Assembly (NCBI GenBank): GCA_030512295.1
Contig: JAULSR010000009.1
Location: forward strand, 248,001-312,000
Length of the DNA: 64,000 bases
Source of the DNA: Bombardia bombarda
Lineage: Eukaryota; Ascomycota; Sordariomycetes; Sordariales; Lasiosphaeriaceae
Direction: 5' to 3'
Shown here in pieces: positions 33,503 through 43,426 of the stretch. The translations under genes were made by a program, and so were the position numbers. The notes under the pieces are model-generated. The model made no database searches. It saw only the letters and a program-made list of their open reading frames with translations, and was not told where the DNA came from. The stretch's first letter is position 1; each line of letters opens with the position of its first letter.

Positions 33503-36500
33503 CCTGAAAAGAAAGCAGAAAAGGTGGCAAGATGGACGTCTCAAATACCACACCTTCAACAACCGAATCATGGTCTACGACGACCGCGGGAACTTTGTGG
33601 GCGACATGCATTGGCGACACGGTGGGGAGTTGGATGAAGGAGAAGAGCTGGAGCTGGAGCGCGGCTGTGTCATTGTTCAGGTGGCAGAGTGCGTGGGCCG
33701 ACAGAATCAGGATCTTTCCGAATTAATAGACAAGAGGGCGAGGGAGAAGGAGGAGCGGAAAGCAAAAGTGGCATCGCGACCGCCCATACCTGTACCGATG
33801 CATACCCCTTTATCGATACACCGGAGATCTGCGGCCCAAGATACTCCTCAACCCCAACCCCGACACCGTCCGTTGAACCAGCTACTTGGAACACCGTCAG
33901 GTCACCATGGCCGTGCTGTTGTGCCTACCGAGTCGCCCTTCGAGCAACGCCATAAAGACGGTGAGACGCCCACTGGCCAGAAGAGGAAGAGATTTAATGA
34001 TACACCGCCGAGTAAAATGGGATATGCCCAAAGCTTATTTGGGGCCTCATTGAGTTTGTCTGGTGCGCCTATGAGCTCTGTTCCTCCGCGACGGCCTCCG
34101 GCTTCACGGCCTCAGACAAGGCACCCGACATCTTCGCCAGAAGAGGAGGTACAAGCCCCTAAACCAGGGGATGGGGATGATCAAGCTCCAAGCACCCCGA
34201 ACAGACACCTGAACTTGCCTACCGTTACACGACCTGCTGGGCCATCGCATCGACTCCCCGGCCCACGAGGAGAACCTGTGGTAGCATGCCGACCACAAGC
34301 AGTGGAAGCAACGAAGTCTATGGAGGATTTACGCGTCGCGTCTAAAAGGCTTGGCGTAGTGGAGCTTGATGCTGAAGCTCTAGGTCAAGAGGGCTCAGCC
34401 GACAAATCTCGCACTTCGAATGCCGCAAATCCGTCAGGAAGAGTCTCCCGGAATGTCAAACCCACGGACGGTTTACGGACGAGAAATTCCTCCGCAACCA
34501 TTAGACCGATCCGGGCAAACACTACTGCTTCTAGAAATGATCAAAACCAGATTTCAGACCCATCAGCACTGCAACAGGTAATTGTTCTTGACGATGATAC
34601 AGAAGGAGAAGGCGAGGGCAACAATGCACTGGCTGCACGGGTCTCGAAAAGCAAGGCCATTGGCGCAAAACGAGTGGCGGTCGATACCCCAAAGTCACGA
34701 AGTCCGAAACGTAAAAAGATAACCCCCGTGGACATTTCGCCCCCATTCAAGGAAACCGGGCCCGAGGAGGTGGCGATCCCGCACCGTGACACAGACGGCA
34801 GTCCAGAGACACACCAACAAGAGCCAAGGACCGAACTGAAGCTCAAATCTCGACAGAAACGTGGCTTATTGGTGGCATCCGAGGTTTCAAAGAAACGCCC
34901 TCGTGTCAAAGGGCCGAAGTCGTCTGATAAGGAAGTCACTCTGGTGGTGCCCGATGAGAACAATTCCAATGCATCTCGAAAAGAGTCAATGCAAGCAGAT
35001 ATTGGTCAAGATCAACCGCCATCTGAAGGGGACGACCCATTCGCATCTTCACCGCCTGCCCATCAGGAAACTGGGGCAGATATCCTCCCTTCGCTATCAA
35101 ACCAACGAGGCAAACCGCATCAAAGCAAAAGGGGTCGTGTCCACCCTGACCCCGTACTTCCAGAACAACCATCACTCCCTCACATCATTGAAGACGACGA
35201 TCCGTTTCTCTCTTCTGTTCCTGTGGTACAAGAGATTGGCACCTCGTCACCTCCACGTCGACAACGCAAAACGTCTAAACCCCAGAAAAATGTGGCCCAT
35301 CCTGATGGACCACCCCAACCGGCGCTTGCTAATACTACTCAAAATACGGTTAGACGTGGTAGAGCGAATGCTAATCGGCCTGAAAAGGCCAACTCTGATT
35401 ATGATTTACCTGGAAGCGCTGAGGATGAGCTCACTACACAAGATCTTGGCAAGACCCCCTCACCACAAACAAAAAGAGCGGAAGAAAGAAAGACAACCGG
35501 GACCGAGACAACAGAGGGTGATGCCGAGCAGTCTAAGAATTCATCTATGGACCATGACGCTTCTGCGACAAATAAGCGAGAGCCTAGTAGACGCCTCCGC
35601 AGCGCAAGGGAGTTGAGGGAAAAGTCTATGCATCACTTTTCCGGCCAGGATATAAGTTCATCGGAATCAAGTGCTGATGAAGAAATGCCAGAGGTGCCGG
35701 TTGGCCCCCGATTGGCCAGACTCGCAAGAAAAGGTCTGAAGAGTAGGGAGGTGATAGGATTCGTCATGTCCAGCTCACAAGTGCATGCTTTGAGCGGACC
35801 AACCTTCCGACCTGGCCTTCCAGTCGGCGGCTGTCTCACTCAGGTCAGGAAAGACACGGCTTTAACTTGTGATGTTGAGAATCTATCTGCGCCCTCCCTT
35901 GCAGAGAGATCTGGGTCTGAAGCACCCCCTATCGCTTTGATGAAAGACAAGACCGCCCAACCTGGGAAGGATTCGGCGCCGGGTGCCATGCTCAAAAATG
36001 ATACTGGATTTGTCACTGTCATCGGCGAAAAGCAACTTGAGACAGGCGAGATGACCACTCTCTGGGCTGGATCTAGGCCCAAGTCTCTGGCACTGGCCAA
36101 CAGCGGCGTTGTTCAAGATGAAAGAAATCCATCGCCGACTTCTTTTGTCGAGAAAGGCATTGCGCCAGTGACTACTAAAGAGCCTAATGAGTTTGTTGAG
36201 CAACCTACCAAAGAAGGAGGAATAGTAGACAGGCCCGGATTCAGGACATTGACTCATACAATCGCATCGACAGTTTTGCATGGCCCTGCGTCTCCTGGAC
36301 GAGATGGCTCCTTTCCCGAAATAGAACACTCCGAGATTGCGGCTAGCAGAGAAAATAAAGTTGCCGAGGCAAGATCATGCACGGGCAGTCCCTACCACCA
36401 GCAAGAATGTCGCCAAGGGTTGTCGCGTTGTGAGTCGACCGTTAACATTGCAGAGTCAGACGGTGGCCACGTAGACATTTCAGCCTTACAGCCTCGGGTT

Positions 36501-37013
36501 GCACCCCGCGGGGAAGCAGTTGTAACAAGGACCGCACAGTTAGACCTAGACCTGAAGCCGACATCGCATGAGGCTCCCGACCAGCCCCATGACCAGCCGG
36601 GGCCTCACAAAAGGGCCATTTCTACCGCAGAAAGGCCAGCGGCTGCATCGGCTGGTCTGATTCGAACGTCTGTGGATATTACAAATTCTCGGTCCAAGCT
36701 CGTCAATCCAGCCACTCGGGGCCGCAAAGCTGCGTTGAGATCGCACGCGGCAGGCCAGACACCCCAGCCTATTTTACCGCCCGTGGAACATGTCCCAGTG
36801 CGGCTGGGTCAGCAAGCAACTGAGGCTGCACGCCCCAGTGCTGGCGCCAACGAGCGTCCAAAGAGGAAGATGATGTTTCCTGGGTTTGCTTCCGTCAAAG
36901 AGACATCGTTGCTGGATGGTTTGGAGCTAGACAAGGAGGGGCCACCACTTGATGGCCCCTGGAGCAGAGAGGCGTATGACCTTCTGGAAACTGGCCGGCG
37001 CCCTGGTGGTTGA
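33411..37013 (+). CDS. Mte1/Dbl2/ZGRF1-like DNA repair protein (DUF2439)
   Basis: A single 1200-residue frame. Residues about 20-110 form the DUF2439 domain: APVLEYLCLFTHDLKRKQKRW, then DGRLKYHTFNNRIMVYDD and GNFVGDMHWR, followed by an ELELERGCVIVQV strand. The rest is disordered, with many Lys/Arg-rich patches (PKRKKI, KKRPRVKG), repeats of the DDPFxSSxP type and SQ/TP sites. A final conserved-looking segment reads KRKMMFPGFASVKE...GPWSREAYDLLE. In yeast Mte1 and fission yeast Dbl2 this domain accompanies the Mph1/Fml1 helicase at D-loops and telomeres; human ZGRF1 fuses it to a helicase. No helicase domain is present here, as in the fungal proteins. The start is the in-frame ATG at 33411; the frame opens earlier only with non-ATG codons. 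Confidence 0.8.
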   Translation: MAAPTSSGSAAGAHGGSSAPVLEYLCLFTHDLKRKQKRWQDGRLKYHTFNNRIMVYDDRGNFVGDMHWRHGGELDEGEELELERGCVIVQVAECVGRQNQDLSELIDKRAREKEERKAKVASRPPIPVPMHTPLSIHRRSAAQDTPQPQPRHRPLNQLLGTPSGHHGRAVVPTESPFEQRHKDGETPTGQKRKRFNDTPPSKMGYAQSLFGASLSLSGAPMSSVPPRRPPASRPQTRHPTSSPEEEVQAPKPGDGDDQAPSTPNRHLNLPTVTRPAGPSHRLPGPRGEPVVACRPQAVEATKSMEDLRVASKRLGVVELDAEALGQEGSADKSRTSNAANPSGRVSRNVKPTDGLRTRNSSATIRPIRANTTASRNDQNQISDPSALQQVIVLDDDTEGEGEGNNALAARVSKSKAIGAKRVAVDTPKSRSPKRKKITPVDISPPFKETGPEEVAIPHRDTDGSPETHQQEPRTELKLKSRQKRGLLVASEVSKKRPRVKGPKSSDKEVTLVVPDENNSNASRKESMQADIGQDQPPSEGDDPFASSPPAHQETGADILPSLSNQRGKPHQSKRGRVHPDPVLPEQPSLPHIIEDDDPFLSSVPVVQEIGTSSPPRRQRKTSKPQKNVAHPDGPPQPALANTTQNTVRRGRANANRPEKANSDYDLPGSAEDELTTQDLGKTPSPQTKRAEERKTTGTETTEGDAEQSKNSSMDHDASATNKREPSRRLRSARELREKSMHHFSGQDISSSESSADEEMPEVPVGPRLARLARKGLKSREVIGFVMSSSQVHALSGPTFRPGLPVGGCLTQVRKDTALTCDVENLSAPSLAERSGSEAPPIALMKDKTAQPGKDSAPGAMLKNDTGFVTVIGEKQLETGEMTTLWAGSRPKSLALANSGVVQDERNPSPTSFVEKGIAPVTTKEPNEFVEQPTKEGGIVDRPGFRTLTHTIASTVLHGPASPGRDGSFPEIEHSEIAASRENKVAEARSCTGSPYHQQECRQGLSRCESTVNIAESDGGHVDISALQPRVAPRGEAVVTRTAQLDLDLKPTSHEAPDQPHDQPGPHKRAISTAERPAAASAGLIRTSVDITNSRSKLVNPATRGRKAALRSHAAGQTPQPILPPVEHVPVRLGQQATEAARPSAGANERPKRKMMFPGFASVKETSLLDGLELDKEGPPLDGPWSREAYDLLETGRRPGG

Positions 37014-39131
37014 GATCTCAAATTCCCGGCTCGGCAATTCATGCTGGGTTACCGTTTTGTGGAGATGTAGGATGTGTATCCGAAGACCTGTTGGTGATAT
37101 TACTTCTTGCCTAATTATTTGCTGTATTTACACCCTTGAGGCCTTTGCTACTTTTGCAGAAGGCATACGAACATTCGATGACTGGACGAACAAGAGATAC
37201 CCTGAGAGGAAAAAGACACGAATGAAGAGTTTACGGTATTTCCATCATTCAACGCTGCACTGTAACGTCATAGGACCTATGTAGGCAGTAATGAACTGCC
37301 GATTACGGTATTTGCAATCGGCACGCAATCGGGTCCCACAGTCAAAGCATAGAAGTCGTAGCAACCTAGCATCGACAAGCCAAACCCCATATAAAACATG
37401 CTGGGGTCGGGCCAGGGGGGAAACGGGATGACGGACAGCAGGCGGGAGCAGTTTGATCGTCAACAACCTGGTTCGCAGGGGATTTGCTGTTGATCGAGCT
37501 AAGCGACCGAGAAAAAAAATAAAAAATAAAAATAAAAAATAAAGATTAAAGCGGTGAACGGCAGCTCGTTGCTGATACCGATTGAGCGGTGTGAGCAAGG
37601 ACAACCACGCGGCTTCAGCCTGCAGAAAGGGAACGGGATACTCTGCATTACTAAAGAACTGCAGACAGTAAAATGCCTAGGCATACTTGAATCAATCACA
37701 TGCGTTGTTGGGTTATACCTACCTGCGTAGGTAGGTACTAGGTCTAGGTCCACATCATTGTGCCTCTATTAGGCTTTGGGCTTTGTATCCTCCGACAGCC
37801 AATGTAGTGTAGCTCCCGTAAATCATGTCCACACCGCCGTGCCACGTCAGGTTTTGCAGAACCCACGTCGGTCCAGTAGCCAACCAACATTTCGTGAATG
37901 TCAACATACAACAGCCAGTGCCTGCCCACCAACCCTGAAACCACCGCATACCTCACATACCGCCGTGTGTCTCGGCTGTCCGCCCGGCTGCGGTGTGGTG
38001 ACTGCCTCAGGACGAAATGCAGCGATCAACAGGAGCAGTCCGAGGAAGCTACGAATGGGGGGCCCCGAGAATGCCAAAAGCTCGCACTCTTGGACCGGGT
38101 CGCTGTCTTGGGCCGCCGCCATTGTCACATTACCCTCAGCTCCAGGAAAGGTTCGTTCGGCGGCCAAGTTTCGCGGGCCTGCTGCACGGAGCCTGACTCT
38201 GGCCGTCTTGGGGGTTGATGAAGAATGCCGGCACGCCTCGGTGTGCTATTGGCTTGGTGTGTGATGTAGTCGTGACCACCTAAGCACTCGCTACACCGAA
38301 GTGTAGATATTCGTGACTGCGGGTAAATGCGTGCATGGGTGTATTTACAAGGATGGTCATTCCTGGTTTTTATCAGCCACAATTGCACCCTGAGGAGGAC
38401 TATGAGGCCTGTGATAGGACTTGGAGGACTGATGGAAGCGGGCCCCGCCTCTGCGACCCAACGGGGCTACACTTACCTTACCTGCTTACGTATTTCCATT
38501 CAGCCGTCGCACACAACATCTGGCACTCGGCACCCGGAGTCGAAAGTTTGGCATTTACCGCGGCGGGCAGAGGTGCAAGATGCAAGATGCAAGATGCAGA
38601 ATCAGCCAACTTCCCGTTTCGCAACCAAAAGATGCAGTTTTTGTTTTGGGCAGGCTGAAGCTAGTGGGCTTTATTGCTACAGTGCTGTTCTATTCCATGG
38701 GTTTGATGACATGGCAGCAAGTGGTCGGCCAAGTCGATAAATAGATGGAAAGCGCGGAGGCTGAGTGCGCCTTGGTTCCAATCGTCTCTCTGCCTTACCG
38801 ACGTGCACCGGCAAGCCAGCTTCTTTCCTACAGGTAAGGTGCCTCTCGTCCTACTTTATTTTGATCGACTATTTCTTTTCTTTCGCTCTTTTCTAAGGTA
38901 CCTTCTTCGTCCTCCTGGAGACGTCCACCGTGCTTCTTGCTCTCTTCAATCTCTTGTCGTCGCGCTGCACGCATTCGGTACTCTGTGCTTGAGGCACACA
39001 GTCCTACGACTCTTGGCGCCGTTGCTGCCTGTCGACAACAAGGCTCGCGACGCATACGACGACCCCAACCACGCCGAGTCATACTCAAATTCGACTCCGA
39101 CTCCGACTCCGACTCCGATTTCGACCAAGTG
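37014..39131. other. Intergenic region before the first half-zinc-cluster gene
   Basis: Contains an A/T-rich run (about 37509-37547) and short ATGCAAG repeats (about 38575-38600). A minus-strand frame (38167-37901) with an ATG start, a hydrophobic stretch and a possible GTATGT donor is not convincing. From about 38750 on, a TATA-like element (GATAAATAGATGG) and a CT-rich leader precede the gene at 39132. The frame of that gene is open from 38937 without an ATG, including an Asp-Ser repeat just before the start. Confidence 0.4.
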
Positions 39132-41117
39132 ATGGCCGCTGCCATGGCCGCTGCCATGCCTCCCAGGACCATCAGCCAAAACAATGACAGGGTCAAACCG
39201 AAACGAACCCCAGAGTTGCAGAAGCTTTACAACACTTGGCAGAAGGAAAAAGAGCAGGAGGAGCTGAATGAGTGGTTCCAGTCGCAAAATCAACATCGGG
39301 ACCATGTTAGACACAATGACAACCCGAGCAGCTTTCTCCGGCCGCCTTCTCAAGCGACATCCATGTCTCGATCACCATCCATCGTCAGCACGACCTACTC
39401 GGCTGTCTATGGGTTAAACAATGCAGCCGTCGAAGATGACCGGCCCAAGCAGCGAGCTAGGCGCAACGGTCCTCTGAGGAGAAGCCTGAAGGCTAGGGCT
39501 GCCTTCATACGCAAGCTGGGTGCTTGCGATGAGTGCCGAACGCGCAGAGTCAAGGTCGGTTGTCAGTCTCCTATCATACCTATGTCGTCTGCTGACTTCA
39601 GTCTTCAGTGCAATCATTACGACCTCAGCGACTTCCATAAAGAATATCAAGACTCCAAACCAGTTATTCGCAACTTTACCAACAGTCAGATCAAACAGAC
39701 CAACTTTAATCAATCCTTTGAACAACCGTCTAGTGTTCCGTATGGTCGCCTCGGTGATGTTTCTGATCTCATCGGTGTTGGATCGATAGGGAATCTTGCA
39801 AGCACAACACCTCAGAACACGTCTTTCAGTCTAGACGCCGCCAACATCGAGTTTGACGAGATCCTCGACGAGACCCGCGCTCAGCAATTGCTCCCAGGGA
39901 GCCTCGCAGCGCCCTTGTACCAGTTCCCAAACAATCGTGGCTTCGTCGACCCCACCACTGTCGCATCCCCCGTCGTCTACTCGGCACCTCTGAACAACGT
40001 CGAGGCTCTAGTTAGCGAGAGCTCGGTTCCTATCGGTCGTCTTGTCGACCACTATCGCATGGAATGGACTTGCAGAGGGCGCGATGGCCAGGCCAATTCT
40101 ATGATCTGGGGCAGCGAGCCCGAAACTTGTAATAGGCGTTGCAGATCGCTGGACGAACTACACAACCACTTCAACCAAACCCATGCTCTAATCCAGGACT
40201 CTGGATATGCCACAAAGTGCGAAAATTGCAACATTGCTTGGTGGCGTACATGCCTTTATCCCCAGCCCAGTAGCCAATGTCCCCGTTGCGGAATTGATCG
40301 AAGCGACAACTGGTGCTATGGCAGCATCAGCAGCACCCCCAGTCTGACCTCTGCCCCTTCATCGACTTATGTCGAGAGCCAGGACGGGTCGGCGATAATA
40401 CTCCCGCGGTCCTCGACATACCCCTCGACGTATAACATGAACCCGACCGGGAGTCAGAACAACTCGTTCATGGGCAGTCAGGGACAGTCATGGGGGTCAT
40501 ATGGAGGCTATTATCAGGCAAGATATGCAAGTGTGGTGCCGGTCAGGCCGAAAAACTCGCGAGCTCACTTTCAATACAGCCCTGATTCACACGCGGCGGA
40601 TTGCGCACCCTTCGGTAAACTGTCGATGACGCCGCCGTCGTCTCATTACTCGAGCCTGTACTCAGACTTCACGACACGAATCTCGTCGCTCAAGCCCGCG
40701 CTTCCCATCCCCACCGCTTGGCTTCTCATCATGCTCCTTGCCATTCTTGCTCTGATCGAGACCTGGTTTCCTGTCGCGGCTGTCCTGGCCATAACGAATA
40801 CGACGTTCGGAATCGGAATCGAAATGCTCGCGGCCTGTCGAAACCGCATCTTGGTGTTCTTGGTCATGTGCATCGCAGTCGGATGTGTCGGAATGTGGCT
40901 TTGCAAGTACACAGGGATATGTAGGACCCCGGAGGAGGCTGGGATATCGGTATGCCACTTGTTTTCTTGGTTCCGACCCCTGCCCGGCGTACTGTTGGGC
41001 GTTTGGCCCATCAAGAGCTGTCAGTCAAACGAACAACATATGAACTAACCTGTATTGTTCCTTGTTCTTTCTTAGTATCGCTATCATCGGTTATTGGATC
41101 GGATTATTTCGGCATGA
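39132..41117 (+). CDS. Putative regulator: half Zn2Cys6 motif, C2H2-like fingers, C-terminal membrane segments
   Basis: Exons 39132-39554, 39609-40949 and 41076-41117, all phase 0, give 601 residues. Basic region RRSLKARAAFIRKLG leads into CDECRTRRVKC (Cys132, Cys135, Cys142), exactly the first half (CX2CX6C) of a fungal zinc cluster. The second half is absent; NHYDLSDF follows. Residues about 310-390 have a C2H2-like arrangement (WTC...CNRRCRSLDELHNHFNQTH) and two CXXC knuckles (KCENC, QCPRC). Two hydrophobic segments lie at about 512-535 and 555-573. Intron 1 (54 bp, GTCGGT donor, GCTGAC branch) falls between Lys141 and Cys142 and is itself open in frame. Intron 2 carries an ACTAAC branch site; the last exon gives YRYHRLLDRIISA. 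Nuclear DNA binding after membrane release is inference. Confidence 0.78.
39555..39608 (+). other. 54-nt frame-preserving intron inside the metal motif
   Basis: The intron is 18 codons long with no stop. Retention would insert VGCQSPIIPMSSADFSLQ between Lys141 and Cys142 and so break the CX2CX6C spacing while keeping the rest of the protein. A branch site (GCTGAC) 17 bases before CAG supports it being a genuine intron. Confidence 0.65.
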
Positions 41118-43426
41118 TATCTCGCGTTACCAAGGAGGTTTCTGTGAGGTTGCTTCTCTTTCTATCGGTTTGGCTGGAAACTGGCGTTTCTTGTGGGAAT
41201 AATATTGCTTCTGGTTTGTGTCTGATATTCGGTTTCTGGCCTTCTATCGTTACAGGTAACGATATCAAGGCATGCACGTTGGAATATTGTTAAAAGCATA
41301 ACAGTTGGGTACAGTGTTTTGATAGCAGCTGTATCCAAGAGTTGAACAATGACTCTGGAGTCATCTCAACTTAGAGGCAGTTGCAAGAATAATAAGGCGT
41401 GTTAATAAAAGTTATTATCCGTAGGCTTCCTCGCCAGGCATTCATTCCTCTCCCTCCATCCCTCAGTCAATTTCTTAATCTGTCATGAACGCGTTGTTCA
41501 TTCAACACGCGATGAATCTGCCTTGTTCGCGACGATGAGTCTTCTCATTGGCTGTCACCTCAAGAAGGAAGGTCTCCTTTGTACGTGCATACATTGTATT
41601 TCTTACTTTGCCCAATCATGGCATCCATATTCTGTTCCCTCCACACCCGAAACTGGAGGTGGGAGGGAGCTCCAAGGTTGGTTGTGCTGCATATCGACGA
41701 CTGGTAGGTTGAGCCCAGTCAGTGCCCATGCAGGTTGCAGGTGCCTGCCGACTTGTCCATTTTCCACATATGAAATTTCCGGTATGACACACAGCCACAG
41801 CATCCTGATGCGGAATGAAAATGGATGCAGTCACGTTTGCAAGCGGAGGCTACCTACGGGGGGTGGGTAAGTATCCTCATAGGTAGTCAGAGGAGAGTGC
41901 ATAGGAGGGAGTGTTCATATAAGGATGCACATCTCTCCCTGACTGGTTGATGTGGTCTCGACGGAGAGGAGGAGTGCGTTCGATAGTCAGAGTCGATCGA
42001 GTGAGTCGAAAGCTTGCCTGCCACCCCTGGAACGAGTCCTTGGACCCGATGGTCGTTGAATGAGAGCGCCATCGTAGGTACAGTAGCGCTACCACGAGCT
42101 ACCCGTAGGTCTTGCACAGCCGCTCTTGGCTCTACCCCACCCCCACCATCGCACGCGCGACACCCCCGGACCATGCCCGCCCTGTGAGCTTGAGAGTTTG
42201 TTGAAGGCCTCCCGGTCCCTGCCGCCCTCCCCTCCAGTAGTCTCGCCTCTCGTAGCTTAAACTACCCATCTGGCTGACAGTCAGCCCAATAAATTCAGGA
42301 CTGTCGCATATACACACAGGAATATGAAATACGAATAGGTGCGTAGGACTTGGACATTGATGAATGCTAACTATCCCGACAAAGCTGGAACCAAGGACTC
42401 CACGGGCCGGGGCTGTCCAAGGTACCTGAATCCATGCGCAAAAAGTAATGGTAATTCCCCAATTGACTCAATTGCGCGACTGAACAATGACGCGAAAGCC
42501 TCGAAGATGGGCGAGGGGGCTTTGACTCATCCTTGGGCAAACAAGGGTGCAGCTACGGCCCACCTCGCCGTCACGCTGCCAATGGGAAGGGCGGTTTCTA
42601 TTAGAGACCGGCTCACGGGCGATTGGATTGGGCCCAGAGAGGCTCGGTGGGCCCGGCAGGAGTTGGTGGAATCGCTCGCCGTGTTCTGCAACCATGCAGG
42701 CCGCTTTTGCGAACCTCGCTCGCGGTAACAGGTACGGCGGTGGGGGAATATTCTGTAACGGCTGCAAGCTTTTGGGAACCAGGTTGGGGGAACGGCGGGG
42801 TCTAAGGCGACAAGGCGACAAGAAAAAAGCGGGATGCTGGTACCCGTCCCCGCAGCCCCAGCGAACCACGCTTTTCCTAATTCGACTCGCCGAAATGCGT
42901 CGAGGTAACAGCCTTTTCGCTGCTGCGCCTTGGTGTGCTTATCCAGTTCCAGCAGCCCGCCCTCCTGTCAGTGTGGTCTCGAGGTTGGCACTGCGAAGTG
43001 AAATATCGGTCGTGACTCCTACCGGACGGCGCTGTTGCCTTTCCCTCTCTTCTTCCTTTCTCTTCCCATTCATACCCAACGCGATTCTATCAGGCCCAAC
43101 GGCTTCATCACCACCGTGTACTCATTGTACATCGTGCATCGATCGTTTGTTGTTGGCGGAACATCCAGGCAGTCTCGCTGCTGAGAACTCGTCCTGCCCG
43201 CCCTGGTGGTCACCACAGCGTTCAGCTTGGCCACAGCCGACAGACAGACAGACAGCATCAACTCATTTAGCTGTAATTCCAAACACGCAAACACTTCACA
43301 CCGCTGGTATCGGATGATCTTGGCCAAGACGTTTCTGACCACGTCTGGCATTATCGCCACACACCTTCTCCTACCACTTCACTCACACTGAGTCTTTGGT
43401 TTCACCCGTCAGCCCGACACGTGCAA
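41118..43426. other. Intergenic region between the two half-zinc-cluster genes
   Basis: No supported gene. The 3' end of the first gene is followed by AT-rich DNA. About 42300-42750 holds chance frames on both strands. 43000-43426 is a CT-rich probable long leader with a CAGA tetranucleotide run (about 43239-43255). Confidence 0.4.

Noticed and set aside
34861..35616. 251-codon plus-strand frame inside the Mte1-like gene
   Set aside because: A shadow frame of the 1200-residue gene, whose domain match is clear.
37744..38167. Possible two-exon minus-strand gene with GTATGT donor
   Set aside because: The two halves do not form a recognisable protein and alternative frames are equally open.
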